This document shows, piece after piece, positions 27,739 to 34,793 of a stretch of 64,000 bases of DNA. This stretch comes from Candidatus Thiothrix sulfatifontis (GTDB taxonomy: Bacteria; Pseudomonadota; Gammaproteobacteria; Thiotrichales; Thiotrichaceae): NCBI GenBank assembly GCA_022828425.1, contig CP094685.1, positions 248,001 through 312,000 of the forward strand, read 5' to 3'. A program made the translations under genes and the position numbers. The notes beneath the pieces were generated by a model, which worked only from the letters and a program-made list of their open reading frames with translations, ran no database searches and was not told where the DNA came from. Position 1 is the first letter of the stretch, and the number at the start of each line of letters is the position of its first letter.

Positions 27739-27964
27739 ACAGCGCAAGGATAAGAAAACCGGCGAACTCGTTCCGGCACATTTCATTCAGGACATCATCG
27801 TCACGGCAGGTGACAAGACTATCCTGACCGCCAAATGGGGCGGCTCAGTTTCCAAAAACCCTTACCTTGCGTTCAACTACGCAGGCAAGGCAGGCGACAA
27901 AGTGAAACTCGCTTGGACCGACAACAAAGGCGAGAAAGACTCTGCCGAAGCCGACGTCGCGTAA
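27656..27964 (+). CDS. soxZ: SoxZ, partner of SoxY, copy 2
   Basis: The 102-residue protein carries the same SoxZ features as copy 1. The first 83 bases of the gene are identical to copy 1. From 27739 onward many codons differ, mostly silently, with four amino-acid changes (Lys to Gln, Glu to Asp, Val to Ile, Asn to Lys). The substitutions are conservative and suggest two working copies. A dispersed palindrome follows the gene and may serve as its 3' end. Confidence 0.95.
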   Translation: MSSIKLKAAVKDGTVEVKALMTHPMETGQRKDKKTGELVPAHFIQDIIVTAGDKTILTAKWGGSVSKNPYLAFNYAGKAGDKVKLAWTDNKGEKDSAEADVA

Positions 27965-27988
27965 CGCACACCGCTGTTACTCGCCGCC

Positions 27989-28020
27989 ACGTAGAGACGC
28001 AACATCTTGCGTCTCTACGT
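27989..28020. repeat. Dispersed palindrome, copy 2
   Basis: Perfect 14-bp arms ACGTAGAGACGCAA and TTGCGTCTCTACGT flank a CATC loop. The inner 12 bp of each arm match the copy at 14807-14834. It sits 24 nt after soxZ copy 2. Confidence 0.9.
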
Positions 28021-28135
28021 AACACTGACCAGCCCCACACCTCGCATTCTGCTGATGTGGCTCTACCCCGCCACCGACCCCACAAAAATAAGATTTAATT
28101 TAAGACGATTTTATCAACCGTAGGAGGAGAACCCC

Positions 28136-28645
28136 ATGCTAAAACCGATCCTGTTCAGCATGTTCATCGCAGCCAGTCTGCTAACACACACCGCCTTTGC
28201 CGAAGAACCCAAGTTCGACCCCGGTGTTCTCGCCCCCAAAATCGCTGACAACTACTATGCCGGTGCCGAAAAAGTGGTTGTTCATGTCACCACGGAGGGT
28301 GACGAGAAAAAATACCTCGGAATGCTGGGCAATGTCAGCAATTACATGAAAGCTTTGGAGCAAACCGGCAAGAAAACCGATGCCGTCATTGTGATGAATG
28401 GCGACGGCTTAGGCTTGCTGACGACTGCTAAGCAAGTGGAAATGAATGCCGATGCCAAATTGCCTGCCAAAATCGCGGAATTAAAGGAGCAAGGCGTGAA
28501 ATTCCAAGTGTGCTACAACACCTTGACCGGGCGCAAAATCAAGTTTGCTGATTTGTATGACGCGAAACCGGAAGACGTGATTCCCTCTGGCGTGGCAGAA
28601 GCAGGCCGCTTGCAAGCACAAGGCTACCAATTACTGAAACCGTAA
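28136..28645 (+). CDS. Exported DsrE-family protein
   Basis: The 169-residue protein has a signal peptide (about 1-22, ending AFA) and one DsrE-like domain (about 45-150): KVVVHVTTEGDEKKYLGML, AVIVMNGDGLGLL and KFQVCYNTL with conserved C126. DsrE-like proteins carry or transfer sulfane sulfur on this Cys or bind small ligands. Export puts it in the periplasm with the Sox proteins. AGGAGGAGA before the ATG is a very strong ribosome site. The KFxxCxNTL motif recurs in the anti-sigma factor at 30173-30868. Confidence 0.85.
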   Translation: MLKPILFSMFIAASLLTHTAFAEEPKFDPGVLAPKIADNYYAGAEKVVVHVTTEGDEKKYLGMLGNVSNYMKALEQTGKKTDAVIVMNGDGLGLLTTAKQVEMNADAKLPAKIAELKEQGVKFQVCYNTLTGRKIKFADLYDAKPEDVIPSGVAEAGRLQAQGYQLLKP

Positions 28646-28719
28646 ACATAACAACGCTGGCGTGAGGCTGGGCTTGCTCCCGCTTCACGTTGACGTTCGC
28701 GAGGAAGGGGGTAACACCG

Positions 28720-29442
28720 ATGGTGAATTGGATCATCACTTGCTGCAAAGATTTGTGGTTTCGCGACCGCAACGAAGTCAGCCCGTACATTAACGACACT
28801 GCGGTGCGCATTCGCGCGGGGCTATTGCTCGCGATTCCGATTTACATGGCGTTTACGCTGTTCGACGCCATTTTCGGCTCGGATTGGGTTATCACCGGCG
28901 AGGTGATTACCGACACGCTCGAAACCGATTTTGACGGGCGCATTATTTACAATGTGGAAGCCGTCAAGCGCACCTTTGATTACAGCACGCAAACGCTGGT
29001 ATTGCTTTACGCCTTATTTGAAATGATTTCGGGGATGTTTGTCAGCACGTCGCGGCTTTCCCCCACCATTTTGCTGAGCAGCTTTTTGGCTAAAAATCTG
29101 CGCCCGGTATGGAAACCGTTGTTGCCGAAACGTTTTGCTTGGTCGATTGGGGCAAGCTTCATCGTCACCTGTTTGATTTTCTTTAACCCCGAAATTTTGG
29201 CGAGCTGGGTCAACGCAGTGGCGGGCAGCGAATTATTGCCCGAAACGTATAACTACATGCCATCGTGGATTCCACTCGTCATGGTGTGGGTGTGCTTCGG
29301 GTTTATGTGGATGGAAACCGTGATAGGGTTTTGTGCAGGCTGCAAAATGCATTCTTTGCTGGTGTGGATGGGCGTATTGCAAGAAGAGTGCGAAGCTTGC
29401 AACAATCTGGATTGGGGTGAGGCTACCAATAAAAAGCTTTAG
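28720..29442 (+). CDS. DUF4395 membrane protein with paired Cys motifs
   Basis: The 240-residue protein has about four hydrophobic segments (about 33-52, 92-110, 142-160 and 182-203) and a C-terminal tail with CAGC (205-208), the following KMHSLLVWMG, and CEAC (224-227). The GFCAGCKMH segment is the DUF4395 signature. Paired Cys near the membrane suggest redox or sulfur chemistry, which the sox context supports; no function is known. GAGGAAGGGGG precedes the ATG at 28720. It is likely cotranscribed with the DsrE-like gene 74 nt upstream. Confidence 0.8.
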   Translation: MVNWIITCCKDLWFRDRNEVSPYINDTAVRIRAGLLLAIPIYMAFTLFDAIFGSDWVITGEVITDTLETDFDGRIIYNVEAVKRTFDYSTQTLVLLYALFEMISGMFVSTSRLSPTILLSSFLAKNLRPVWKPLLPKRFAWSIGASFIVTCLIFFNPEILASWVNAVAGSELLPETYNYMPSWIPLVMVWVCFGFMWMETVIGFCAGCKMHSLLVWMGVLQEECEACNNLDWGEATNKKL

Positions 29443-29499
29443 TAAAAATCCTACTTGAGACTATAATTATCTGAAAAATGTAGTCTCATTAGGTGCATC

Positions 29500-29754
29500 A
29501 TGCAAATCTCTATCCGTGAACTAAAAGTAAACCCCTCCCATTACATCCGGCAAGCACAGGCGGGGCATACCGTATGGCTGACTTCCCACAAACAAGTGGT
29601 GGCACGTCTCGTCGCGGTCGCGGCTCCTGCTTCTCAAACCTTGCTGGGCAATATTCCCAATGTGCATTGGCTGGGTAAAAAACCCAATCTGAATCGACCA
29701 CGCCCCACATTACGCGGCAAATCCCTTGCCGATACTGTGTTGGAAATGCGCTAA
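29500..29754 (+). CDS. Phd/YefM-type antitoxin
   Basis: The 84-residue protein starts MQISIRELKVNPSHYIRQAQAG, followed by VVARLVAV, the DNA-binding N-terminal half of prevent-host-death antitoxins. The C-terminal half is Arg/Pro-rich and would wrap the toxin. The stop codon overlaps the ATG of the PIN-domain gene by one base, as in a toxin-antitoxin operon. Such antitoxins neutralise the toxin and repress their own promoter. Confidence 0.9.
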   Translation: MQISIRELKVNPSHYIRQAQAGHTVWLTSHKQVVARLVAVAAPASQTLLGNIPNVHWLGKKPNLNRPRPTLRGKSLADTVLEMR

Positions 29755-30176
29755 TGCTGCTCTATCTGGACACTTCAGCCCTCGTGAAGCTGTATGTGCA
29801 GGAAGCCTATTCTGATGTGGTTAATCAACTTCAACAGCAAGCGGACGTTATCGCCTCGCACCAGATTGCGTTTGTTGAATTTCATGCGGCATTGGCACGC
29901 CGTCACCGTGAAAATGATGTGGACGCGCCCACCTTTGAAGCATTGAAACAGGCATTCGCGGAGGATTGGGTCGATTATTTACAGGTCGAAACTGACCTGA
30001 GCTTACTGCAAAGTGCCGCAGAATTAGCGGAAGCTTTTTCCCTACGTGCCTATGACAGCGTGCATCTCGCAGCAGCACGGCATTTGCAGCAACAAACGCC
30101 ATTACCGCTATTGTTTGCTTGTTTCGACAAACGCCTGAACTTAGCCGCCAAAATGCTGGGAATGCAGTCTATTTAA
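29754..30176 (+). CDS. PIN-domain ribonuclease toxin (VapC-like)
   Basis: The 140-residue protein has the PIN-domain pattern: YLDTSALVKLYV with the first catalytic Asp, a central Glu in FVEFHAALARR, and RAYDSVHLAAA with later acidic residues and CFDKRLN. VapC toxins cut tRNA or rRNA when the antitoxin is lost. It follows the Phd-type antitoxin gene with a one-base overlap and ends 4 nt into the convergent anti-sigma gene. Confidence 0.92.
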   Translation: MLLYLDTSALVKLYVQEAYSDVVNQLQQQADVIASHQIAFVEFHAALARRHRENDVDAPTFEALKQAFAEDWVDYLQVETDLSLLQSAAELAEAFSLRAYDSVHLAAARHLQQQTPLPLLFACFDKRLNLAAKMLGMQSI

Positions 30177-30868
30177 ATCGCAATATAACGCCACCCATCG
30201 CGCATGTGGTTTACCACAAATTCCACGGCGGATGGGGCAACTTCGGTGTCATCGACCAGTTCGACGAATTCGTTACGTTGTTTGAAGGAATATAGCGTAT
30301 TGCTGCACGCCACAAATTTCAAATGCGGGTATTGCTCGCTCATCTGCAAAATACGCCCTTCGTGCTGAGTTGTGCCAAGGCGTAATAAATCAATGCCTTC
30401 CGCACTGGTCACAACGTACACACTGCCGTCTTTAGACGCGACTTGCTGTGCTAAATTTTCAGCTTTCACCAAGGCTTTTTCCAATTTGGCAGGCTCGTGC
30501 GAATCAAGAAACACAATGAAACGGTCGTCGTGTGCCGCTGCATTTTCCAGCGTCAAACCTTCGGCTTGCCACCATTTCGGCACGTAGTAACTGCTGCCTG
30601 CACCGGCGAGAAAGACTAGGCCGAACACCAATAAGTACATCGCTGCTTGTTGCCATACCTGCGGGCGACGTACCGGCTGACGAGTCAAAGCGGGTAAGGG
30701 GTAAGCCGATTTAACCAGATGTTTGATGCGCTGGATTTCACACAATTCTTTTTGCAGCCCAATATCCGTTTCCACCTGAGCCAACACTTGGCGGGTTTGT
30801 TCAGCATCCAATTGCCCGTCTGCGAGGGCGTGCAGGCGGTCGTGGATGGTTAGCTGGTCGGGATTCAT
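30173..30868 (-). CDS. Membrane anti-sigma factor with C-terminal DsrE-like domain
   Basis: The 231-residue protein has a cytoplasmic N-terminal helical part (1-60; HDRLHALADGQLDAEQTRQV), which resembles anti-sigma domains, one membrane segment (about 73-93) and a C-terminal domain of about 120 residues outside the membrane. That domain has FIVFLDSHEPAKLEKAL, VYVVTSAEGIDLL and KFVACSNTL with C188, matching the DsrE-like protein at 28136 (KFQVCYNTL). No HxxxCxxC zinc motif is present. Its start overlaps the ECF sigma gene by 4 nt, as in sigma/anti-sigma pairs. A periplasmic sulfur-sensing role is inference. Confidence 0.75.
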   Translation of the reverse strand: MNPDQLTIHDRLHALADGQLDAEQTRQVLAQVETDIGLQKELCEIQRIKHLVKSAYPLPALTRQPVRRPQVWQQAAMYLLVFGLVFLAGAGSSYYVPKWWQAEGLTLENAAAHDDRFIVFLDSHEPAKLEKALVKAENLAQQVASKDGSVYVVTSAEGIDLLRLGTTQHEGRILQMSEQYPHLKFVACSNTLYSFKQRNEFVELVDDTEVAPSAVEFVVNHMRDGWRYIAI

Positions 30869-31404
30869 TTCACTCTCCGTAAATAGTGAACGTTGTCAGT
30901 TTGACGGATACCTTGCAGGCGTTTTTTCATGGTTTCGCGGGCGCGGCTGAGGCGGCTCATCACCGTCCCCACCGGAATATCGAGGATCGCGGCAACTTGT
31001 TCGTAGCTGCACCCTTCCAAATCCACCAGCGTCATCACTTGGCATTGGCTCACGGGCAGCGATTCCACCGCCGTGCGCACTTGCGTGACCAATTGATCAT
31101 CGGCAAAGTGTTTTTCAGGGCAATCCGTACAGGTTAGCTCCATGTCGTCGATGTCCAGCGTCGGCTTTTGGGTACGCAAATGCTCCATCCAGCAGTTGTG
31201 GAGGATTTTGTACAGCCACGCGCCTAAACGCGCTTCATCTTTCAGTTGTTCTTGTTTTTCTAGGGCTTTTGCAAGGGTGTCTTGCACCAGATCGTCGGCT
31301 AACGCGCTATCGCCACACCATGCCACTGCCATGCGATGCAGCTTGGCGCGGTGTTCCGACAACTGCTGGTCGAGACGGTTAAAACGAAAATACTGACTAA
31401 ACAT
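30865..31404 (-). CDS. ECF-type RNA polymerase sigma factor
   Basis: The 179-residue protein has region 2 (about 20-85; WCGDSALADDLVQDTLAKAL, LGAWLYKILHNCWMEHLR) and region 4 (about 110-165; LPVSQCQVMTLVDLEGCSYEQVA, IPVGTVMSRLSRARETM). It lacks region 1 and most of region 3, as in ECF sigma factors. It overlaps the downstream anti-sigma gene by 4 nt and is divergent from soxB. A GGAATA-N15-GCATCA box before it suggests self-activation; the same kind of box stands before soxB and the second soxYZ. Confidence 0.93.
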   Translation of the reverse strand: MFSQYFRFNRLDQQLSEHRAKLHRMAVAWCGDSALADDLVQDTLAKALEKQEQLKDEARLGAWLYKILHNCWMEHLRTQKPTLDIDDMELTCTDCPEKHFADDQLVTQVRTAVESLPVSQCQVMTLVDLEGCSYEQVAAILDIPVGTVMSRLSRARETMKKRLQGIRQTDNVHYLRRVK

Positions 31405-31441
31405 ACGGTTTATAAGTTTCTCTTAGCGGTTCTATTGCACA

Positions 31442-31468
31442 TGATGCAGAAAATTGACGAAATATTCC
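31442..31468 (-). promoter_or_regulatory. Candidate ECF promoter of sigma/anti-sigma operon
   Basis: On the minus strand, GGAATA (31468-31463), a 15-nt spacer and GCATCA (31447-31442) precede the sigma start by 37 nt. It matches the box before the second soxYZ exactly in both hexamers and spacing. It lies back to back with the soxB box, forming an inverted repeat. Confidence 0.65.
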
Positions 31469-31477
31469 AAAAAAGAT

Positions 31478-31504
31478 GGAATATTTTCACCTGCACCCCG
31501 TCAC
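31478..31504 (+). promoter_or_regulatory. Candidate ECF promoter of soxB
   Basis: GGAATA (31478-31483), a 15-nt spacer and CGTCAC (31499-31504) lie 46 nt before the soxB GTG. GGAA plus CGTC at this distance is the general layout of ECF promoters. AAAAAAGAT precedes the box, compared with AAAAAAGAC at the second soxYZ. Confidence 0.65.
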
Positions 31505-31550
31505 TACCCCTGTAGCTAGAATAACTTCAGCCCGTTTGAGGAGAGAAAAC

Positions 31551-33296
31551 GTGAGTTTAACCCGTCGTGAATTTATGCAAATGTTGGCTGCTGCCAGCGT
31601 TGCCGGTTTCAGCCTGAATAACGCTTTTGCAGCAGATGCCAGCAAAGAAGGCGACAAAACCGCTGTCAAAGCCCCCAGTAACCCGTATGAACTGCCTGCT
31701 TTTGGCAATGTGTCCTTGATGCATTACACCGACTGCCACGCGCAATTATTACCGATTTACTTCCGCGAGCCGGACGTAAATCTGGGTATCGGTAGCATGA
31801 AAGGCGCAGTGCCGCACTTGGTCGGCGAACACTTCCTGAAAAAGTACGGCATCGGAGCCGGTACGATGGATGCGCACGCTTTCACCTACATTGATTACGT
31901 TGAAGCCGCGAAAAAATACGGCAAAGTCGGCGGGTTTGCCCACCTGAAAACCTTGGTTGACCAAGTGCGTGCGCAACGCCCCGGTTCATTGCTGCTGGAC
32001 GGCGGTGATACTTGGCAAGGTTCGTGGACAGCCCTGAAAACCAATGCGCAAGACATGGTGGATGCACAGCTTGCCTTGGGCGTAGACGTCATGACGCCAC
32101 ACTGGGAAATGACCTTCGGCGCGGATCGCGTTAAAGAAATCGTCGAGAAAGATTTCGCGGGCAAAATTGATTTCGTCGCGCAAAACGTCTTCAGCAACGA
32201 CTTTGATGAGCGCGTATTTGAACCGTTTGTCATCAAGGAAATCAACGGCGTACCCGTGGCGATTATTGGTCAAGCATTCCCGTATGTGCCGGTTGCCAAC
32301 CCCAAACACATGGTCGCAGACTGGAGCTTTGGTATCCGTGACGACGACATGCAGCAAGCGGTTGACGATGCGCGTAGCAAAGGCGCAAAAGTCGTCATTA
32401 TGCTGTCGCACAACGGCATGGACGTTGACCTGAAAATGGCCAGCAAAGTCACCGGCATTGACGCCATCATGGGCGGTCATACCCACGATGGCGTATTCCA
32501 GCCGGTTGTCGTAGAAAATGCAGGCGGTAAAACGCTGGTCACGAATGCGGGTTCCAACGGCAAGTTCCTCGGCGTACTCGATCTGGACGTGAAAGACGGA
32601 AAAGTCGCGGATTTCCGTTACAAATTGCTGCCAGTGTTCTCCAACTTGTTGGAAGCCAACAAGGACATGCAAACCCTGATCGACAAAATCCGTGAACCGT
32701 ACAAGAAAGAATTGGCAGAAGAACTCGCGGTGTGCGACGACGTATTGTACCGCCGGGGCAATTTCAACGGCACTTTCGACCAGTTGATCTGCGACGCGCT
32801 GATGGAAGGCTTGGATGCACCGATGGCGTTTTCACCTGGTTTCCGTTGGGGCACAAGCGTACTGCCGGGTCAGCCGATCACGTTTGAACACGTTGCCGAC
32901 CAAACCGCGATCACCTACGGCACGGTCACGCGCAACGAAATGACTGGCGAAACCGTTAAAAGCATCCTCGAAGACGTGGCTGACAACCTCTTCAATGCTG
33001 ACCCTTACTACCAGCAAGGCGGCGACATGGTACGCGTGGGTGGTTTGAAATTCACCTTTGACCCGACCGCTAAAATGGGCGAACGGGTATCCGATATGGT
33101 GTTGGATGGCAAACCGTTGGATGCGAAGAAAACCTACCCCGTGGCAGGTTGGGCCAGCGTGCAAGAAGAAGTGCCTAAGAACAAACAGATTTGGGAAGTG
33201 GTCGCCGATTACCTGCGTGACAAAAAGACCATTGGCAAGATCGAACTGAATACGCCGAAACTCAAAAACGTGGACGGCAACGAAGGCTTAGCCTAA
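31551..33296 (+). CDS. soxB: SoxB, thiosulfohydrolase of the Sox pathway
   Basis: The 581-residue precursor has a Tat-type signal (TRREFMQMLAAASVAGFSL) and a metallophosphoesterase-like fold with metal-ligand motifs TDCHAQLLP, GGDTWQGS, MLSHNGMD and GGHTHDG, then the 5'-nucleotidase-like C-terminal domain (FRWGTSVLPG). SoxB hydrolyses sulfate from SoxY-bound thiosulfonate using manganese. The start is a GTG at 31551 with GAGGAGA 7 nt upstream; earlier in-frame codons lack a ribosome site and would spoil the signal peptide. It is divergent from the ECF sigma gene and ends at a terminator. Confidence 0.96.
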   Translation: MSLTRREFMQMLAAASVAGFSLNNAFAADASKEGDKTAVKAPSNPYELPAFGNVSLMHYTDCHAQLLPIYFREPDVNLGIGSMKGAVPHLVGEHFLKKYGIGAGTMDAHAFTYIDYVEAAKKYGKVGGFAHLKTLVDQVRAQRPGSLLLDGGDTWQGSWTALKTNAQDMVDAQLALGVDVMTPHWEMTFGADRVKEIVEKDFAGKIDFVAQNVFSNDFDERVFEPFVIKEINGVPVAIIGQAFPYVPVANPKHMVADWSFGIRDDDMQQAVDDARSKGAKVVIMLSHNGMDVDLKMASKVTGIDAIMGGHTHDGVFQPVVVENAGGKTLVTNAGSNGKFLGVLDLDVKDGKVADFRYKLLPVFSNLLEANKDMQTLIDKIREPYKKELAEELAVCDDVLYRRGNFNGTFDQLICDALMEGLDAPMAFSPGFRWGTSVLPGQPITFEHVADQTAITYGTVTRNEMTGETVKSILEDVADNLFNADPYYQQGGDMVRVGGLKFTFDPTAKMGERVSDMVLDGKPLDAKKTYPVAGWASVQEEVPKNKQIWEVVADYLRDKKTIGKIELNTPKLKNVDGNEGLA

Positions 33297-33308
33297 CGCC
33301 ATTTTTAG

Positions 33309-33337
33309 CCCCTCGCCCCTTGCGGGTGAGGGGTTTT
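33309..33337 (+). terminator. Terminator after soxB
   Basis: CCCCTCGCCC and GGGTGAGGGG pair with one G-T wobble around a 5-nt loop, followed by TTTT. It lies 12 nt after the soxB stop and touches the end of the convergent lipoprotein gene. Confidence 0.85.
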
Positions 33338-33635
33338 ACTGACACTGCCCCGGCACAAACCCCTGCACCTGCGGATCAGCACACGCCTTGCAATCATTGA
33401 CGTAAGTTGCCTGAAGCGTCGAAGGACACGGCGCATTCACACAACGGGTCAGCGGGTCGCGCAACTGAGCGCACACTGGCGCAAACACTTCGTAACAAAT
33501 TTCCGGGCGCGGCTCACGGCATTGCTGCAACGCCGCCGTATTCACCACGCCCTCGGCAGCATTGGAACGGCTACAACCCGATAAGGCTGTCACGAACAAT
33601 ATGCCCGCTAACAGTAGCATTACCAAACTTTTCAT
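33336..33635 (-). CDS. Small Cys-rich lipoprotein, Kazal-like pattern
   Basis: The 99-residue protein has a lipoprotein signal (lipobox LSGC, Cys21) and a mature domain with eight Cys. The spacing in ICYEVFAPVCAQ and TYVNDCKACADP resembles Kazal-type protease inhibitor domains, with an insert of about 15 residues between the halves. No confident family is assigned. It is convergent with soxB. Confidence 0.65.
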   Translation of the reverse strand: MKSLVMLLLAGILFVTALSGCSRSNAAEGVVNTAALQQCREPRPEICYEVFAPVCAQLRDPLTRCVNAPCPSTLQATYVNDCKACADPQVQGFVPGQCQ

Positions 33636-33734
33636 AAAAACCTCGCCTTAGATTGTTTTGGGCAGTACGCAACCACTTGCGACACACGACGGTAATCCGT
33701 ACTCTTATCCCATTCTTTGTCTGGAGCCTGCCGC

Positions 33735-34394
33735 ATGAATCTGGAACACGCCCGCTTTAATATGATCGAACAGCAAATACGCCCGTGGGACGTACTGAAT
33801 CAGACCATTTTGGACACGTTTGGTTTCATTCAACGTGAATTATTTGTGCCTAAAGTTCACCAAGCTCTGGCGTTTGCGGATGTGGAAATTCCCCTAGGTC
33901 ATGGCGAACACATGATGTTCCCTCGCGTCGAAGCGCGTATGTTGCAGGCACTTAAAATTTCACCCACGGACACTTGCCTAGAAATTGGCACAGGCAGCGG
34001 GTTTGTTACCGCCTGTCTTGCGCATCTTAGCAAACACGTCGACAGTGTGGATATTCATGCTGAGTTTACCCGACAAGCGGAAGAACGTTTGTTTAACCTC
34101 AAACTGCGTAACCATACGTTACACACCGCTGATGCTTTGCGTGAAGTGTCAGGTACTGGGCAATACGATGTGATTGCGGTGACAGGCTCTATTGATCATT
34201 ACTTACCGCACTTTGAAACCCAACTGGCACCGGGTGGGCGGCTCTTCGTGGTGGTGGGGCACGGGGCGGCGATGCAGGCGATGCTCATCACCCGCGAAGC
34301 CGACGATGAATTTACCCGCACCAATCTGTTTGAAACCCACTTAAAAGCTTTGGTAGGCGCGAATAGCGATGCTGAGCGAACATTCATTTTTTAA
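33735..34394 (+). CDS. Protein-L-isoaspartate methyltransferase-family protein
   Basis: The 219-residue protein has the PCMT-type fold: ARFNMIEQQIRPWDVLN at the start, the SAM-binding motif CLEIGTGSGFVTACLAHL, and APGGRLFVVVG. This subgroup, found beside a rhodanese and tolC in many gammaproteobacteria, lacks clear proof of isoaspartate repair activity. The ATG at 33735 has GGAG about 9 nt upstream. It lies 2 nt before the rhodanese gene, in one operon with it and probably the TolC-family gene. Confidence 0.88.
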   Translation: MNLEHARFNMIEQQIRPWDVLNQTILDTFGFIQRELFVPKVHQALAFADVEIPLGHGEHMMFPRVEARMLQALKISPTDTCLEIGTGSGFVTACLAHLSKHVDSVDIHAEFTRQAEERLFNLKLRNHTLHTADALREVSGTGQYDVIAVTGSIDHYLPHFETQLAPGGRLFVVVGHGAAMQAMLITREADDEFTRTNLFETHLKALVGANSDAERTFIF

Positions 34395-34396
34395 TC

Positions 34397-34711
34397 ATGC
34401 GCCACTGGACACCTAGCGAACTGGCAGCGCACTTGAAGACACCTTCCCAACTGCATATATTGGATGTTAGGGAAGCATGGGAATACGATATTGCGCACTT
34501 TGAGCCATCAACCTTGATTCCCTTAGGGCAATTAGCGGATAAAATGGTACATCTGGATAAAACGCATGAGTGGTTAGTCGTATGCCATCACGGTGTCCGC
34601 AGCGTCCACGCGTGCTATTATTTGGAACGTAATGGCTTTCAAGTGATCAATCTAAGCGGCGGAATTGACCGTTGGGCGCAAGAGATTGACCACAATATGT
34701 CACTCTACTAA
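34397..34711 (+). CDS. Rhodanese-domain protein
   Basis: The 104-residue single-domain protein has the rhodanese features LDVREAWEYDIAH and the active-site loop CHHGVRS with catalytic Cys, then GGIDRWAQEID. It can bind sulfane sulfur as a persulfide; the donor is unknown. No signal peptide is present, so it is cytoplasmic. It follows the PCMT-like gene by 2 nt and precedes the TolC-family gene, a common gammaproteobacterial order. Confidence 0.93.
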   Translation: MRHWTPSELAAHLKTPSQLHILDVREAWEYDIAHFEPSTLIPLGQLADKMVHLDKTHEWLVVCHHGVRSVHACYYLERNGFQVINLSGGIDRWAQEIDHNMSLY

Positions 34712-34793
34712 CACGGATTAAGGCTATAATTCGCGTTTGATTAAAACATGCTTAAACCTCATGTGGCTAACTACATACTTGGAATCGTTTTTT

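Noticed and set aside
25380-27964. soxYZ duplicate as an assembly artefact
   Set aside because: The two copies differ at the soxY start and throughout the soxZ 3' part and have different flanks, so they are distinct loci.
28720-29442. DUF4395 protein as SoxC, SoxD or SoxV
   Set aside because: It has no molybdopterin, haem or CcdA-like features; only the Cys-rich DUF4395 signature is visible.
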